Source: Flagellimonas myxillae (lineage in GTDB: Bacteria > Bacteroidota > Bacteroidia > Flavobacteriales > Flavobacteriaceae). From it: a stretch of DNA of 64,000 nucleotides. The translations under genes and the position numbers were made by a program. The notes beneath the pieces are model-generated. The model was not told where the DNA came from, ran no database searches, and saw nothing but the letters and a program-made list of their open reading frames with translations. Numbering within the stretch: the first letter of the stretch is position 1; every line of letters begins with the position of its first letter. Location: contig NZ_JAMFLY010000001.1 in assembly GCF_023502235.1 (NCBI RefSeq), forward strand, positions 124,001 to 188,000, read 5' to 3'. Of this stretch, positions 56,773-64,000 are shown one piece after another.

Positions 56773-57603
56773 CTAATGTTCCAAGACCTTCAGCTTGATA
56801 TCTCTGAATTCTATGGGTTGCCCTTCACTCTGGAGTGCAATAAATCCCTCTTTTAGGGGTTTGCCATCAATCTTTATACGTTCATCGTACCTGTTGGCTA
56901 CCCCGCCTCCTATTTGGGGATGCGTGTATTCCAATACTTTTTCGCCATTGATGATATGCGTAACCAAAGAGTCACCATGAACAATGAGCTCTGCTTTTAC
57001 CCATTCATCGGGCTTGTAGGTCTTGCTGGTTGAACTGATGCAATGCCGGGGATCCACCTTCCCTTCAAAAACGACATCGGTTCCCGGAGAACACATATTG
57101 CCCGTAGGTCGCTCTTCCCCTTCATTGACCTCCGCAAGAAACTGCATCTCCACGGAAATGGGCCAATCCTGTTCCTTGGGCATGGTCCGGGGATCTTGTG
57201 AATGAAACATGAGTCCACTATTTAGCAATGTATAACCCGGGGCTGAATCGTACCATGGGTCCGAAAAGCGATATTCCATACTTAGGTGATAATGGGAATA
57301 AGGCGTGTTGTAATACAGATGACCATAACGCCCATTAAAATCACCTTCATACTTGTCGTATCGCACTTTTATCAACCCATCTTCGACCCTGAAGGTATCT
57401 CCAAAATTGTCACCCACCTCATAGTGATGTATTTTCACAGTCCAGTCATCAATATCCTTACCATTAAAGAGTTGAATCCATGAATCTTCGGGTTGGACTT
57501 GGATTGGGTTTTGGTCCTGGGTCTTAGGTTTGCAGTTCACGAACAACAAACAAATAATCCAAACCAATGCTGGTATTGGAAGAAGTTTAAATCGGTTTAT
57601 CAT
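56773..57603 (-). CDS. DUF1080 lipoprotein (3-keto-glycoside hydrolase family), copy 1
   Basis: A 276-residue protein with a lipobox (CLLFVNC, C24). The DUF1080 (PF06439) fold shows as SWIQLFNGKDIDDWTVKIHH, then LNSGLMFHSQDP (NSG core), VEMQFLAEVNEG and the final IEFRDIKLKVLEH. It has a longer central insert (RPTGNMCSPGTDVVFEGK) than the other copies. The family includes concanavalin-like enzymes that cleave 3-keto-glycosides. It is probably in the periplasm. It forms an operon with the VOC gene 14 bases upstream. Confidence 0.88.
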   Translation of the reverse strand: MINRFKLLPIPALVWIICLLFVNCKPKTQDQNPIQVQPEDSWIQLFNGKDIDDWTVKIHHYEVGDNFGDTFRVEDGLIKVRYDKYEGDFNGRYGHLYYNTPYSHYHLSMEYRFSDPWYDSAPGYTLLNSGLMFHSQDPRTMPKEQDWPISVEMQFLAEVNEGEERPTGNMCSPGTDVVFEGKVDPRHCISSTSKTYKPDEWVKAELIVHGDSLVTHIINGEKVLEYTHPQIGGGVANRYDERIKIDGKPLKEGFIALQSEGQPIEFRDIKLKVLEH

Positions 57604-57617
57604 GGATTGGGTTTTGG

Positions 57618-58040
57618 TTATTTTGCAAAAAGTTGAGAGATGTCCTTAAAAGCTTTGAACTCAAGGGCGTTTCCGGCCGGGTCCAAAAAAAACATCGTGG
57701 CCTGCTCTCCGATTTCGCCCTCAAAACGAATGTAAGGTTCAATAATGAAATCCACTCCTTTCGATTTTAGGGTGTTGGAAAATTCTTGAAAGACTTTCCA
57801 TGGCAAAACCACCCCATAATGGGGAACGGGTACATTTTTGCCATCCACGGGATTGGTATGCAGTACTTCTTCAGATTTTGGCTTGTAGTGAATGACCAAT
57901 TGGTGGCCAAACAAATCAAAGTCGACCCAGTGATCACTGCTTCTTCCTTCTTTGCACCCCAGAATCTCTCTATAAAATATCCGGCAATCCTCGAGATTTT
58001 GAACCGGAATGGCCACATGGAAAGGTGTTACATTCTGCAT
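57618..58040 (-). CDS. VOC-family (glyoxalase-like) protein
   Basis: A 140-residue protein from the ATG at 58038-58040 ([20 protein letters not shown]); an upstream start at 58103 adds 21 unlikely residues. The paired beta-alpha-beta units have FHVAIPV (metal His), [10 protein letters not shown] and [15 protein letters not shown] (metal Glu). VOC enzymes include isomerases, lyases and dioxygenases. Here it lies beside DUF1080 genes, and a role in the same sugar pathway is only inferred. No signal peptide is seen, so it is cytoplasmic. Confidence 0.88.
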   Translation of the reverse strand: MQNVTPFHVAIPVQNLEDCRIFYREILGCKEGRSSDHWVDFDLFGHQLVIHYKPKSEEVLHTNPVDGKNVPVPHYGVVLPWKVFQEFSNTLKSKGVDFIIEPYIRFEGEIGEQATMFFLDPAGNALEFKAFKDISQLFAK

Positions 58041-58234
58041 AGGTAATAAAAGTAAACCGTGACGGCCAACCTTGCAAATTGAGCCGGTGTAATTTTGGTT
58101 CAACTACAGATAATTCCTCATAAAATAACATTCGTGGTTCAAGTTGTGTTGGTGGTATAAAAAAGTTTAAGCTAAAAATAAATGTAGTTACCTTTAGTGA
58201 CTATCATTATAACCCATTGAATAACAAATAAGAA
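58041..58234. promoter_or_regulatory. Divergent promoter region of the DUF1080 cluster
   Basis: Plus strand: TTTA (58166-58169), 19 bases, then TACCTTTA (58189-58196), each half one mismatch from TTTG-N19-TAnnTTTG, 39 bases before the start at 58235. Minus strand: GTTG (complement of 58101-58104) and TCAATTTG (complement of 58075-58082), 18 bases apart, 35 bases before the VOC start. Both gene pairs are thus likely to be transcribed from here. Confidence 0.5.
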
Positions 58235-59011
58235 ATGAAGAAAATAGCGATTCTTATATCGTTTTTGGCCATTGGTGCCTGCAAGTCAGTACAAACAGCT
58301 GATGCTGGAAAAGAAGTAAATCAAGCATCCAACGAATGGATATATCTATTCGATGGCACCAGTATGGATGGGTGGAGAGCCTATAATGGAGAAAGCATGC
58401 CCCCAGGTTGGACCATTAAAGATGGTACGTTGACGTTTGATACGGAACTCGGTCTAGAACAGGATTATAAGGGAGGTAAGGACATTATTTATGGCGAGGA
58501 AGAGTTTGACAATTTTGAACTTTATCTGGAATGGAAAATCCCTGCAGGAGGCAATAGTGGAATCTTCTACCATGTAAAGGAAGGCTATAGCGGACCGCCA
58601 GTTGTATCCCCGGAATACCAGCTCATCGATGATGAAAATTATGCCAAAATCCACGATTTAACGGGGTATAATTCCCAATTCGGTGCCGAACATCCAGAAC
58701 TACTACAAGACTGGCAGAAAACGGGTGCCGACTATGCCATGCATGTTGCCGATGATACGCAAAAACATTTGAATCCAGTCGGGGAATGGAATTCCTCAAA
58801 AATCGTTTTCACACCAGAAAAAGTGGAGCACTGGCTTAACAGAAAAAAACTGTTGGAATTTGTGCCGTGGTCCGAGGATTGGAATACAAAGAAAAACTCG
58901 GGAAAATGGGATGAAGCCCCCGATTACGGAAAATACAAAAAGGGCTATATAGCGTTGCAGGATCACTCGAGCCCCATCTGGTTCAAAAACATTAAAATTA
59001 AGAAGCTATAG
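58235..59011 (+). CDS. DUF1080 lipoprotein (3-keto-glycoside hydrolase family), copy 2
   Basis: A 258-residue protein with a lipobox (FLAIGAC, C16). The domain reads WIYLFDGTSMDGWRAYNGES, IPAGGNSGIFYHVKEGYSG, EYQLIDDENYAKIHDLTGYN and the end SSPIWFKNIKIKKL. Compared with copy 1 it has the canonical GGNSGIFYHV core and EYQLIDD, typical of the catalytic members. It is probably periplasmic. The next copy begins within 40 bases. Confidence 0.9.
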   Translation: MKKIAILISFLAIGACKSVQTADAGKEVNQASNEWIYLFDGTSMDGWRAYNGESMPPGWTIKDGTLTFDTELGLEQDYKGGKDIIYGEEEFDNFELYLEWKIPAGGNSGIFYHVKEGYSGPPVVSPEYQLIDDENYAKIHDLTGYNSQFGAEHPELLQDWQKTGADYAMHVADDTQKHLNPVGEWNSSKIVFTPEKVEHWLNRKKLLEFVPWSEDWNTKKNSGKWDEAPDYGKYKKGYIALQDHSSPIWFKNIKIKKL

Positions 59012-59049
59012 GAGCTGTAGTAAAAAATATTGGACTTGCTATAGTCACG

Positions 59050-59691
59050 TTGGTTGGCTTGTCGTTGATTATCGTTTCTTGTGGCGGACAAAGGGCGGTT
59101 ACATCTAATACCGGGTTTGTCTCCCTTTTTAATGGCAAAAATTTGGACGGCTGGGTTGGAAACAAAAAATCCTATCGCGCCGAAAATGGCCAGATAATTG
59201 TTGATCCCAATGGTGGGGGAAGCGGAGGTAACCTCTTTACGGTGGAGGAGTACAGCAACTTTATCCTGAAGTTTGAGTTTCAGTTGACCCCTGGTGCCAA
59301 CAATGGATTGGGCATTCATGCGCCCTTGGAAGGTGATGTGGCCTATGTTGGGAAAGAGTTGCAAATTTTGGACAATACAGCAGCAAAATACGCCTCTTTA
59401 AAGCCCTATCAATACCATGGCTCGGTTTATGGGATCATACCCGCTAAACGGGGTTTCCAGAAACCGATGGGAGAATGGAATTCCCAAACAGTTACGGTGG
59501 AGGGTTCCAAAATTACTGTTGAATTGAATGGGAACCTTATATTGGAGGGAGATTTTCAGGAAGCCAGTAAAAATGGCACCTTGGATAAAAAGGAACATCC
59601 CGGGCTTCAGAGAAGTAAGGGCCATATTGGGTTTTTAGGACATGGCGATGTTGTCCATTTTAGAAATATTAAAATCAAAGAGTTACCATAG
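59050..59691 (+). CDS. DUF1080 protein, copy 3; start codon unclear
   Basis: At least 213 residues: FVSLFNGKNLDGWVGNKKSY, FQLTPGANNGLGIHAP, VGKELQILDNTAAKYASLKP and the terminal VVHFRNIKIKELP. The signal with lipobox VSC is complete only if translation begins before 59050 (the frame reads VKNIGLAIVTLVGLSLIIVS from 59020). That stretch has no ATG, GTG or TTG; only ATA (59008), ATT (59029) and the TTG at 59050, which cuts off the basic N-region, are available. I use 59050 as a conservative start. The protein is otherwise intact. Confidence 0.75.
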   Translation: MVGLSLIIVSCGGQRAVTSNTGFVSLFNGKNLDGWVGNKKSYRAENGQIIVDPNGGGSGGNLFTVEEYSNFILKFEFQLTPGANNGLGIHAPLEGDVAYVGKELQILDNTAAKYASLKPYQYHGSVYGIIPAKRGFQKPMGEWNSQTVTVEGSKITVELNGNLILEGDFQEASKNGTLDKKEHPGLQRSKGHIGFLGHGDVVHFRNIKIKELP

Positions 59692-59713
59692 AAAATAATT
59701 TAGAACATTTAGT

Positions 59714-61159
59714 ATGAGCAAGAAGATTTCCAATCAAGATAGGAGGGATTTTTTAAAGAAAAGTGGGGTGGGTGCCCTCGGTTTGTTGGCCGCACCTTCA
59801 GTTCTTAGCGCCCATGAAAAGCTAAGGACAATAAAGCCGGAAGGCAGAATAAGGACAGCACATATTGGAGTGGCCAATATGGGAGCTGCGGACCTCAACG
59901 ATATTTCATCACATCCGCAAGTTGATGTGGTGGCACTTTGCGATGTGGACGCAATCAATCTATCCAAGGCGCGAAAACAACACTCCAAAGCCCGTGTGTT
60001 TTTTGACTACCGCGTAATGTTGGAAGAAATGGCCGATGAGATTGATGCTGTGATCGTATCCACACCAGACCATACCCATGCTCCTGCCTCCATACTCGCC
60101 ATGCAAAAGGACAAACATGTGTATTGCCAAAAACCTTTGACCCACTATGTTTCTGAATCCAGGGCCATGAAGAAAATGGCTGAAGATAAAGGCCTGGTTA
60201 CCCAAATGGGAATACAGGTGCATTCCTTCTACGATTATAAATTGGCCACTTTGTTGATACAGGATGGAATTATTGGAAAAGTGCATACGGTTCATGCTTG
60301 GAGTCCAAAATCTTGGGGCTACAATGGCGCAGAACCGGAAGGAGAAGACCCAGTACCAGCACAATTGGACTGGAACCTTTGGTTGGGTACTTCCGCGGAG
60401 CGTCCTTACAAGGAAGGATACTACCACCCAGGAAACTGGAGAAAATTAATGGATTACGGCTGTGGTACTTTGGGCGATATGGGTGTTCATATCTTTGATA
60501 CACCTTACAACGCCTTGAACTTGGATGTTCCAAGAACCATTAAAAATGAATGTCGCGAACCGAATGGATATGGATATCCAGAAAACAATACCGTTACCTA
60601 CGAATTTCCAGGGACCGAATACACCGGTAAAAGCTTAAAGTGGATTTGGTATGATGGCCCAGGAATGCCTCCAGCCCATGAAGATTTGGTGCTTCCGGGT
60701 GCCAAGAATGGATCAAAGACCAAAAAGAACACTACCAAAACCGACATTTCCTTGGATGCAGGTGTTGCCGGTGAAGGCGAGTTGCCAGAACAAGGCGCCA
60801 TGTTCGTAGGAACAAAGGGACGTTTGCTGCTACCTCATTTTATGCAGTTGCCTAGAAAAATTGTACGAGGTAAATATGTGGACATTTCCAAGGAAATTGC
60901 CAAGCAAAATATAGGTGAGCCGGTTAGAAACTATGCAAGTGAAGGCCCAAAGCACTATCACCAATTTATCGATGCTTGTCTGGGCAAGGATAAATGTACA
61001 GCGCCTTTTGAATATGCAGCCCGTTTAACCGAAACCATTCTGTTGGGCGTTATAGCTGGACGTTTCCCTAACCAGACCCTGCATTGGGACAGTGAAAAGG
61101 CCAAGTTTGCCGAAGAGGAAGCCAATCAATATTTGGAAGGAAAGTACAGGGACTTCTAA
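59714..61159 (+). CDS. Tat-exported Gfo/Idh/MocA-family oxidoreductase
   Basis: A 481-residue protein. The N-terminus has a twin-arginine signal (NQDRRDFLKKSGVGALGLLA, cleaved near SVLSA). The Rossmann part (RIRTAHIGVANMGAADLNDI, VVALCDVDA) is followed by the catalytic-lysine segment YCQKPLTHYVSE and the C-terminal domain with GCGTLGDMGVHIFDTPYNAL. Such proteins use bound NAD(P) to oxidise sugars, often at C3. Next to three DUF1080 genes, it may make the 3-keto-sugar that they cleave. It lies 22 bases after copy 3 and is followed by a terminator. Confidence 0.93.
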   Translation: MSKKISNQDRRDFLKKSGVGALGLLAAPSVLSAHEKLRTIKPEGRIRTAHIGVANMGAADLNDISSHPQVDVVALCDVDAINLSKARKQHSKARVFFDYRVMLEEMADEIDAVIVSTPDHTHAPASILAMQKDKHVYCQKPLTHYVSESRAMKKMAEDKGLVTQMGIQVHSFYDYKLATLLIQDGIIGKVHTVHAWSPKSWGYNGAEPEGEDPVPAQLDWNLWLGTSAERPYKEGYYHPGNWRKLMDYGCGTLGDMGVHIFDTPYNALNLDVPRTIKNECREPNGYGYPENNTVTYEFPGTEYTGKSLKWIWYDGPGMPPAHEDLVLPGAKNGSKTKKNTTKTDISLDAGVAGEGELPEQGAMFVGTKGRLLLPHFMQLPRKIVRGKYVDISKEIAKQNIGEPVRNYASEGPKHYHQFIDACLGKDKCTAPFEYAARLTETILLGVIAGRFPNQTLHWDSEKAKFAEEEANQYLEGKYRDF

Positions 61160-61189
61160 AAGAAGAACTTTGATTTGAAAAATAGAACC

Positions 61190-61219
61190 CTGGGTGTCTT
61201 TGATGCCCAGTTTTTTTTT
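61190..61219 (+). terminator. Terminator of the DUF1080-Gfo/Idh operon
   Basis: CTGGG (61190-61194) pairs with CCCAG (61206-61210), extended by a T-G pair, and is followed by nine T. Confidence 0.88.
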
Positions 61220-61233
61220 GCTTTAGATTTCGT

Positions 61234-62073
61234 TTAAGCCTCCAGAAATTTAATGATGGTGTTATTGATCTCTTCCTGGTGCATGGAATGTCCCAGCCCT
61301 TCAGTAGTGACCAACTTGCTCCCCTTCCAAGAGGCATGGACCTGCTCCGAAGCATGGTATGGCGCGACCATGTCAAATTTATCATGAAATAAGAGTCCCT
61401 TTTTTGTATTGGTCTTAGCAAATTTTGAGGTAGAGAATTCACGGATATGGAATCCAAATCGATCGTGGATATAGCTGTCCAGAATGCCCATAAACCGGTC
61501 ACTGAACTTAACCACGTTCTGATACTGGTCCATAATTTCATAAAATTCTGAAGGAGCCCCAATGACCACCATTTTCTCAACCCCTGGATTTGGATTTTGG
61601 TACTCGTTGTAAAGCAGTGTTAGCCCGCCCATGGAATGACCGACAAGGTATTTGGGGTCGTGTTTTTTAACCATGAAGTGCAAAACTTGTTCGTACAGTG
61701 GTGCATAAAGCAACTTGCCCGAGGAATATCCGTGAGAGGGAGCATCGAAGGCGATGATATTATACTGGGCTTCCTTAAGTTTTTGGATGAGGTTCCGCCA
61801 CCTAAATGTATTGCTCTCCCACCCATGTACTAAAAGGACAGTTTCCCTGCTTCCCGGCCAAAGGTAGGATTGAATTTGGTGCCCTGCAACAGACTCCATG
61901 GCCAGTTTGGCCTGATCCAAATACTGCTTTTGCTGTGGCAACACTTTTCCCTTTCTTATGGTACAAAACACATTGAAAGCCATGTGGGCCGTACGTTTAG
62001 GAGCTAAAAGGGAAGAAAGATTGAAAAATTGGCCGTAGGCCAAGGGAACCATTTGGGCGATTAGTTTTTTCAT
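61234..62073 (-). CDS. Alpha/beta hydrolase
   Basis: A 279-residue cytoplasmic serine hydrolase. It has the oxyanion segment LLVHGWESNTFRW, the nucleophile elbow VGHSMGGLTLLY, an acid in LFHDKFDMVAPYH and the His in GLGHSMHQEE. The substrate is unknown. It is divergent from the HxlR regulator at 62165, with a palindrome in the shared region. Confidence 0.92.
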   Translation of the reverse strand: MKKLIAQMVPLAYGQFFNLSSLLAPKRTAHMAFNVFCTIRKGKVLPQQKQYLDQAKLAMESVAGHQIQSYLWPGSRETVLLVHGWESNTFRWRNLIQKLKEAQYNIIAFDAPSHGYSSGKLLYAPLYEQVLHFMVKKHDPKYLVGHSMGGLTLLYNEYQNPNPGVEKMVVIGAPSEFYEIMDQYQNVVKFSDRFMGILDSYIHDRFGFHIREFSTSKFAKTNTKKGLLFHDKFDMVAPYHASEQVHASWKGSKLVTTEGLGHSMHQEEINNTIIKFLEA

Positions 62074-62076
62074 TCG

Positions 62077-62091
62077 GTTACTTTTTGTAAC
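62077..62091. promoter_or_regulatory. Palindromic operator between the hydrolase and hxlR-type genes
   Basis: GTTAC-TTTTT-GTAAC is a perfect inverted repeat. It lies 3 bases outside the hydrolase start and just upstream of the -7 element of the regulator gene, where a repressor would block both. HxlR-type regulators commonly bind such short palindromes; self-regulation is inferred. Confidence 0.6.
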
Positions 62092-62097
62092 TTACTC

Positions 62098-62105
62098 TAA
62101 ATTTG
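62098..62105 (+). promoter_or_regulatory. -7 promoter element for the HxlR regulator
   Basis: TAAATTTG matches TAnnTTTG, 59 bases before the ATG at 62165. Its -33 position falls within the palindrome at 62077-62091. Confidence 0.5.
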
Positions 62106-62164
62106 AAACTAAAATTAAACATTCCATTTGGAAGGACAATGAAGTCACTGGAACACAACTAAGT

Positions 62165-62593
62165 ATGGAAAGGGATACTGTTACTGAAAATCAGAAAGTT
62201 AGAACAGCAAAAAAGTTGGAAAAAATGTTTGGGCATATCGACTATAAAAACCCACCCGAACTGTGCCCTGTCAGGGATGTGATGTCCGTGGCATCTGACC
62301 AATGGAGTGCCTTGATCATACTTTGGTTGGGCTATTTTCCTGTATTGAGGTTCAATAAACTCAAAAAGTTCGTGTACGGAATCTCCAACAAAGTGCTGAG
62401 CCAGCGGTTGAAGGTTTTGGAAGCAGATGGCTATATCCAAAGAAAAGCCTTTGCCGAGGTACCTATCAGGGTGGAGTATAGTCTTACCGATTTTGGACAG
62501 TCCTATGTAGAAAAATTACTGGAACTAGCGGAATGGATGCAGACCAACAGCCCAAAAGTATTGGCCAATAGGGAAAAATATGGCTTGCTTTAA
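62165..62593 (+). CDS. HxlR-family transcriptional regulator
   Basis: A 142-residue winged-helix protein. The pattern LCPVRDVMSVASDQWSALII, then RFNKLKKFVYGISNKVLSQR and LKVLEADGYIQRKAFAEVPI, is diagnostic. The cysteine in the CPV motif is often redox- or electrophile-sensitive in this family. It is divergent from the hydrolase and its stop overlaps that of the next, opposite gene by 3 bases. Confidence 0.94.
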   Translation: MERDTVTENQKVRTAKKLEKMFGHIDYKNPPELCPVRDVMSVASDQWSALIILWLGYFPVLRFNKLKKFVYGISNKVLSQRLKVLEADGYIQRKAFAEVPIRVEYSLTDFGQSYVEKLLELAEWMQTNSPKVLANREKYGLL

Positions 62594-63552
62594 TCTACAA
62601 GTCGGTTCCAGATATCGATGTACATTTTCCATCCTCCATCCTCCTTTTTCCAAACCACAACATACTTTCCCTTCCATTCAGAAACTGGATTGTTTCCTTT
62701 TTGGCTGGTTCCTTTGTAATAGCCATAGTCGTAAGCATGATTTCCCATAATATTAATTTCCGAAGCATCCATACTGTGGCTTAAAATTTTGGTGTCCTTA
62801 CCCGAGATCCATCTCGATTTGATAGCCTCTCTACCTTCTACGATAGGGGTTCCCAAGGGCATCAATTTGGCATTTTCCGTATAGAGCATGGCCATGGCAT
62901 CGAAATCCTGTGCCATATAGGCTTTGGAAAACTTTTTCGAGGCCTCCCTGATCAATTTTTTTTCATTTGCATCACCATTGTTGATTTTTCCGTTGGAACA
63001 ATCAATTTTCCAAGTGGGGAAAACCACGGATTCTGTTTTGTCGACCCATTCACCAACCCATTTAAAGCCTTTGTCGTTGATGTCGTAAAAGGACAGTCGA
63101 TAGAAGCCATCCATTCCATTGGGGGCCTTTTGTTCCCTATAAAGAACGATTTTTCCCTCCTCGGTTTTGCTTCCCTCCCAAACAGGAAGTACGGTTGAGG
63201 GAGCCCTGGTGCTATAGTAATGCACGTACCAACGTGTGCTGTCCGGGATAAACTGGCGAATGCTCCCCGAGTAGGTTTCGTCCTCTTTCATGGTTTCGTC
63301 CTGAATGGCCATCCCGTTCATGATGTACTTGAAACGCCAGACCATGTCAACTGGTTCTGCCCAGGTCTGATCCGCTTTTCGGGTCTCCGATTTACAATTG
63401 CACTCCCCGATCATGGGGGCGAAATCCATCAATTCCTTTGGAGCCTTTGGATTCGGTAAACCAAATGGATGTTCCAATGAAGGTTCGTAGTTGTATTGTG
63501 CAAGAAGGAAAAAGGGTAAAAACAAGATTGGAAAGAGGATTCTTATTTTCAT
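62590..63552 (-). CDS. Secreted two-domain protein with C-terminal SnoaL/DUF4440-like domain
   Basis: A 320-residue protein with a signal peptide (MKIRILFPILFLPFFLLAQ). Residues about 20-200 form a DUF1579-like domain (GECNCKSETRKADQTWAEPV, GMAIQDETMK). Residues about 205-320 have the NTF2-fold pattern ASKKFSKAYMAQDFDAMAML, YTENAKLMPLGTPIVEGREA and the end VVVWKKEDGGWKMYIDIWN. The role is unknown. It is convergent with the HxlR gene. Confidence 0.82.
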   Translation of the reverse strand: MKIRILFPILFLPFFLLAQYNYEPSLEHPFGLPNPKAPKELMDFAPMIGECNCKSETRKADQTWAEPVDMVWRFKYIMNGMAIQDETMKEDETYSGSIRQFIPDSTRWYVHYYSTRAPSTVLPVWEGSKTEEGKIVLYREQKAPNGMDGFYRLSFYDINDKGFKWVGEWVDKTESVVFPTWKIDCSNGKINNGDANEKKLIREASKKFSKAYMAQDFDAMAMLYTENAKLMPLGTPIVEGREAIKSRWISGKDTKILSHSMDASEINIMGNHAYDYGYYKGTSQKGNNPVSEWKGKYVVVWKKEDGGWKMYIDIWNRLVD

Positions 63553-63653
63553 TGGGTTGGGTTTTGTTCTTTCAAATTACCCAATTGCCGTTGAGCTTCA
63601 CCTTGTTTTAGGAAATTATTAACGTCTGTTGCATCAGACTGTCCAGTCGGACC

Positions 63654-64000
63654 TTAGCAGAAGTTATGCGTTGTTTTTTTGTCCCAGGCCACCACCTGAA
63701 CCCCTGGAGAATAGTGCACTAGATCTGGTTGAAAGCTAAAAAGAGCGCTAAATCTTGGGTATTGGATGGTAAGTTCGTCTGGATGTAACTCATACACCGG
63801 CCATTCCACATGATGGATTTCAAATGCGTTTAAGTGTTGCCCGAAATCTTGAAATAAGGCGTACCGCTCGGTGAGCCAGAGATCTAATGCTGTTTTCGTT
63901 GTTATTGCTTTACCTACCTGATATGAAATTGCAAGCTGATCTTGGAATTCACGGTTGTATGAGCTAAAATGGGTATGATCCCTTTGCATTTGAGAAAATC
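63654..64000 (-). CDS. DUF2071 (YqjF-like) protein, C-terminal part
   Basis: The frame is open from the right edge to the stop at 63654-63656, at least 115 residues. The segment LDLWLTERYALFQDF, the EIHHVEWPVYEL motif and the end LVHYSPGVQVVAWDKK match the C-terminal half of DUF2071 proteins. The N-terminal half lies beyond 64000. An ATG at 63989 exists but would give only a fragment, so the window edge is the likely reason for the short length. Function is unknown. Confidence 0.8.
   Translation of the reverse strand, partial: FSQMQRDHTHFSSYNREFQDQLAISYQVGKAITTKTALDLWLTERYALFQDFGQHLNAFEIHHVEWPVYELHPDELTIQYPRFSALFSFQPDLVHYSPGVQVVAWDKKTTHNFC

Overview
The window is a stretch of a Bacteroidota chromosome, almost certainly family Flavobacteriaceae (a marine Muricauda/Zobellia-type lineage is a guess). 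The evidence is a SusC-type TonB receptor, TAnnTTTG-type -7 promoter elements, A-rich leaders instead of Shine-Dalgarno sequences, a sigma/FecR/TonB-receptor trio, TIG and kelch lipoproteins, and the gene order of the ribosomal block. Sequences are moderately AT-rich. I see no tRNA, rRNA, CRISPR array, transposase, integrase or prophage gene.

Layout. 1-2930 holds the 5' part of a SusC-like receptor that runs off the left edge, then an unknown secreted protein (3270-4055). 4173-21567 is one long str-S10-spc-alpha ribosomal block (rpsL to rplQ, with fusA, secY, infA and rpoA). It starts at a textbook Bacteroidota promoter and ends at a strong terminator. Two internal spacers look like structured cis-regulators: rpsJ-rplC with a terminator-like hairpin, and rpsK-rpsD with a three-part stem. 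Other spacers are short degenerate tandem-repeat linkers. 21602-28914 carries central metabolism: carA, eno, a glycogen synthase, citrate synthase, and a DDAH-like guanidino hydrolase.

29011-37263 is a sugar-use block: LacI regulator, sodium/solute symporter, DUF4434 protein, AGE epimerase, GHL10 hydrolase-like protein and a periplasmic FAD oxidoreductase with an SLH-like segment. It sits between the DDAH-like gene and ctlX, two enzymes of the same superfamily, so it looks inserted. 38353-43398 holds two TIG-repeat lipoproteins with matching paired operators (9-bp direct repeats, 12-bp gap, about 64 bp before each start), a palindromic intergenic element and a carboxypeptidase-regulatory-domain protein. 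44081-47454 is argS, an MtfA-like peptidase and a phosphodiesterase gene broken by one in-frame stop.

47477-53463 is an ECF sigma / FecR / STN-TonB-receptor operon with a divergent, very acidic, repeat-built lipoprotein. 53565-56767 carries ffh, folD, a 59-residue lipoprotein and a DUF2306 membrane protein. 56773-61159 is a compact cluster of three DUF1080 (3-keto-glycoside hydrolase family) lipoproteins, a VOC protein and a Tat-exported Gfo/Idh/MocA oxidoreductase. This is a plausible periplasmic oxidise-then-cleave route for glycosides and, with the 29-37 kb block, the most interesting accessory content. The right end has an alpha/beta hydrolase divergent from an HxlR regulator with a palindromic operator, a SnoaL-like secreted protein and the C-terminal part of a DUF2071 protein.
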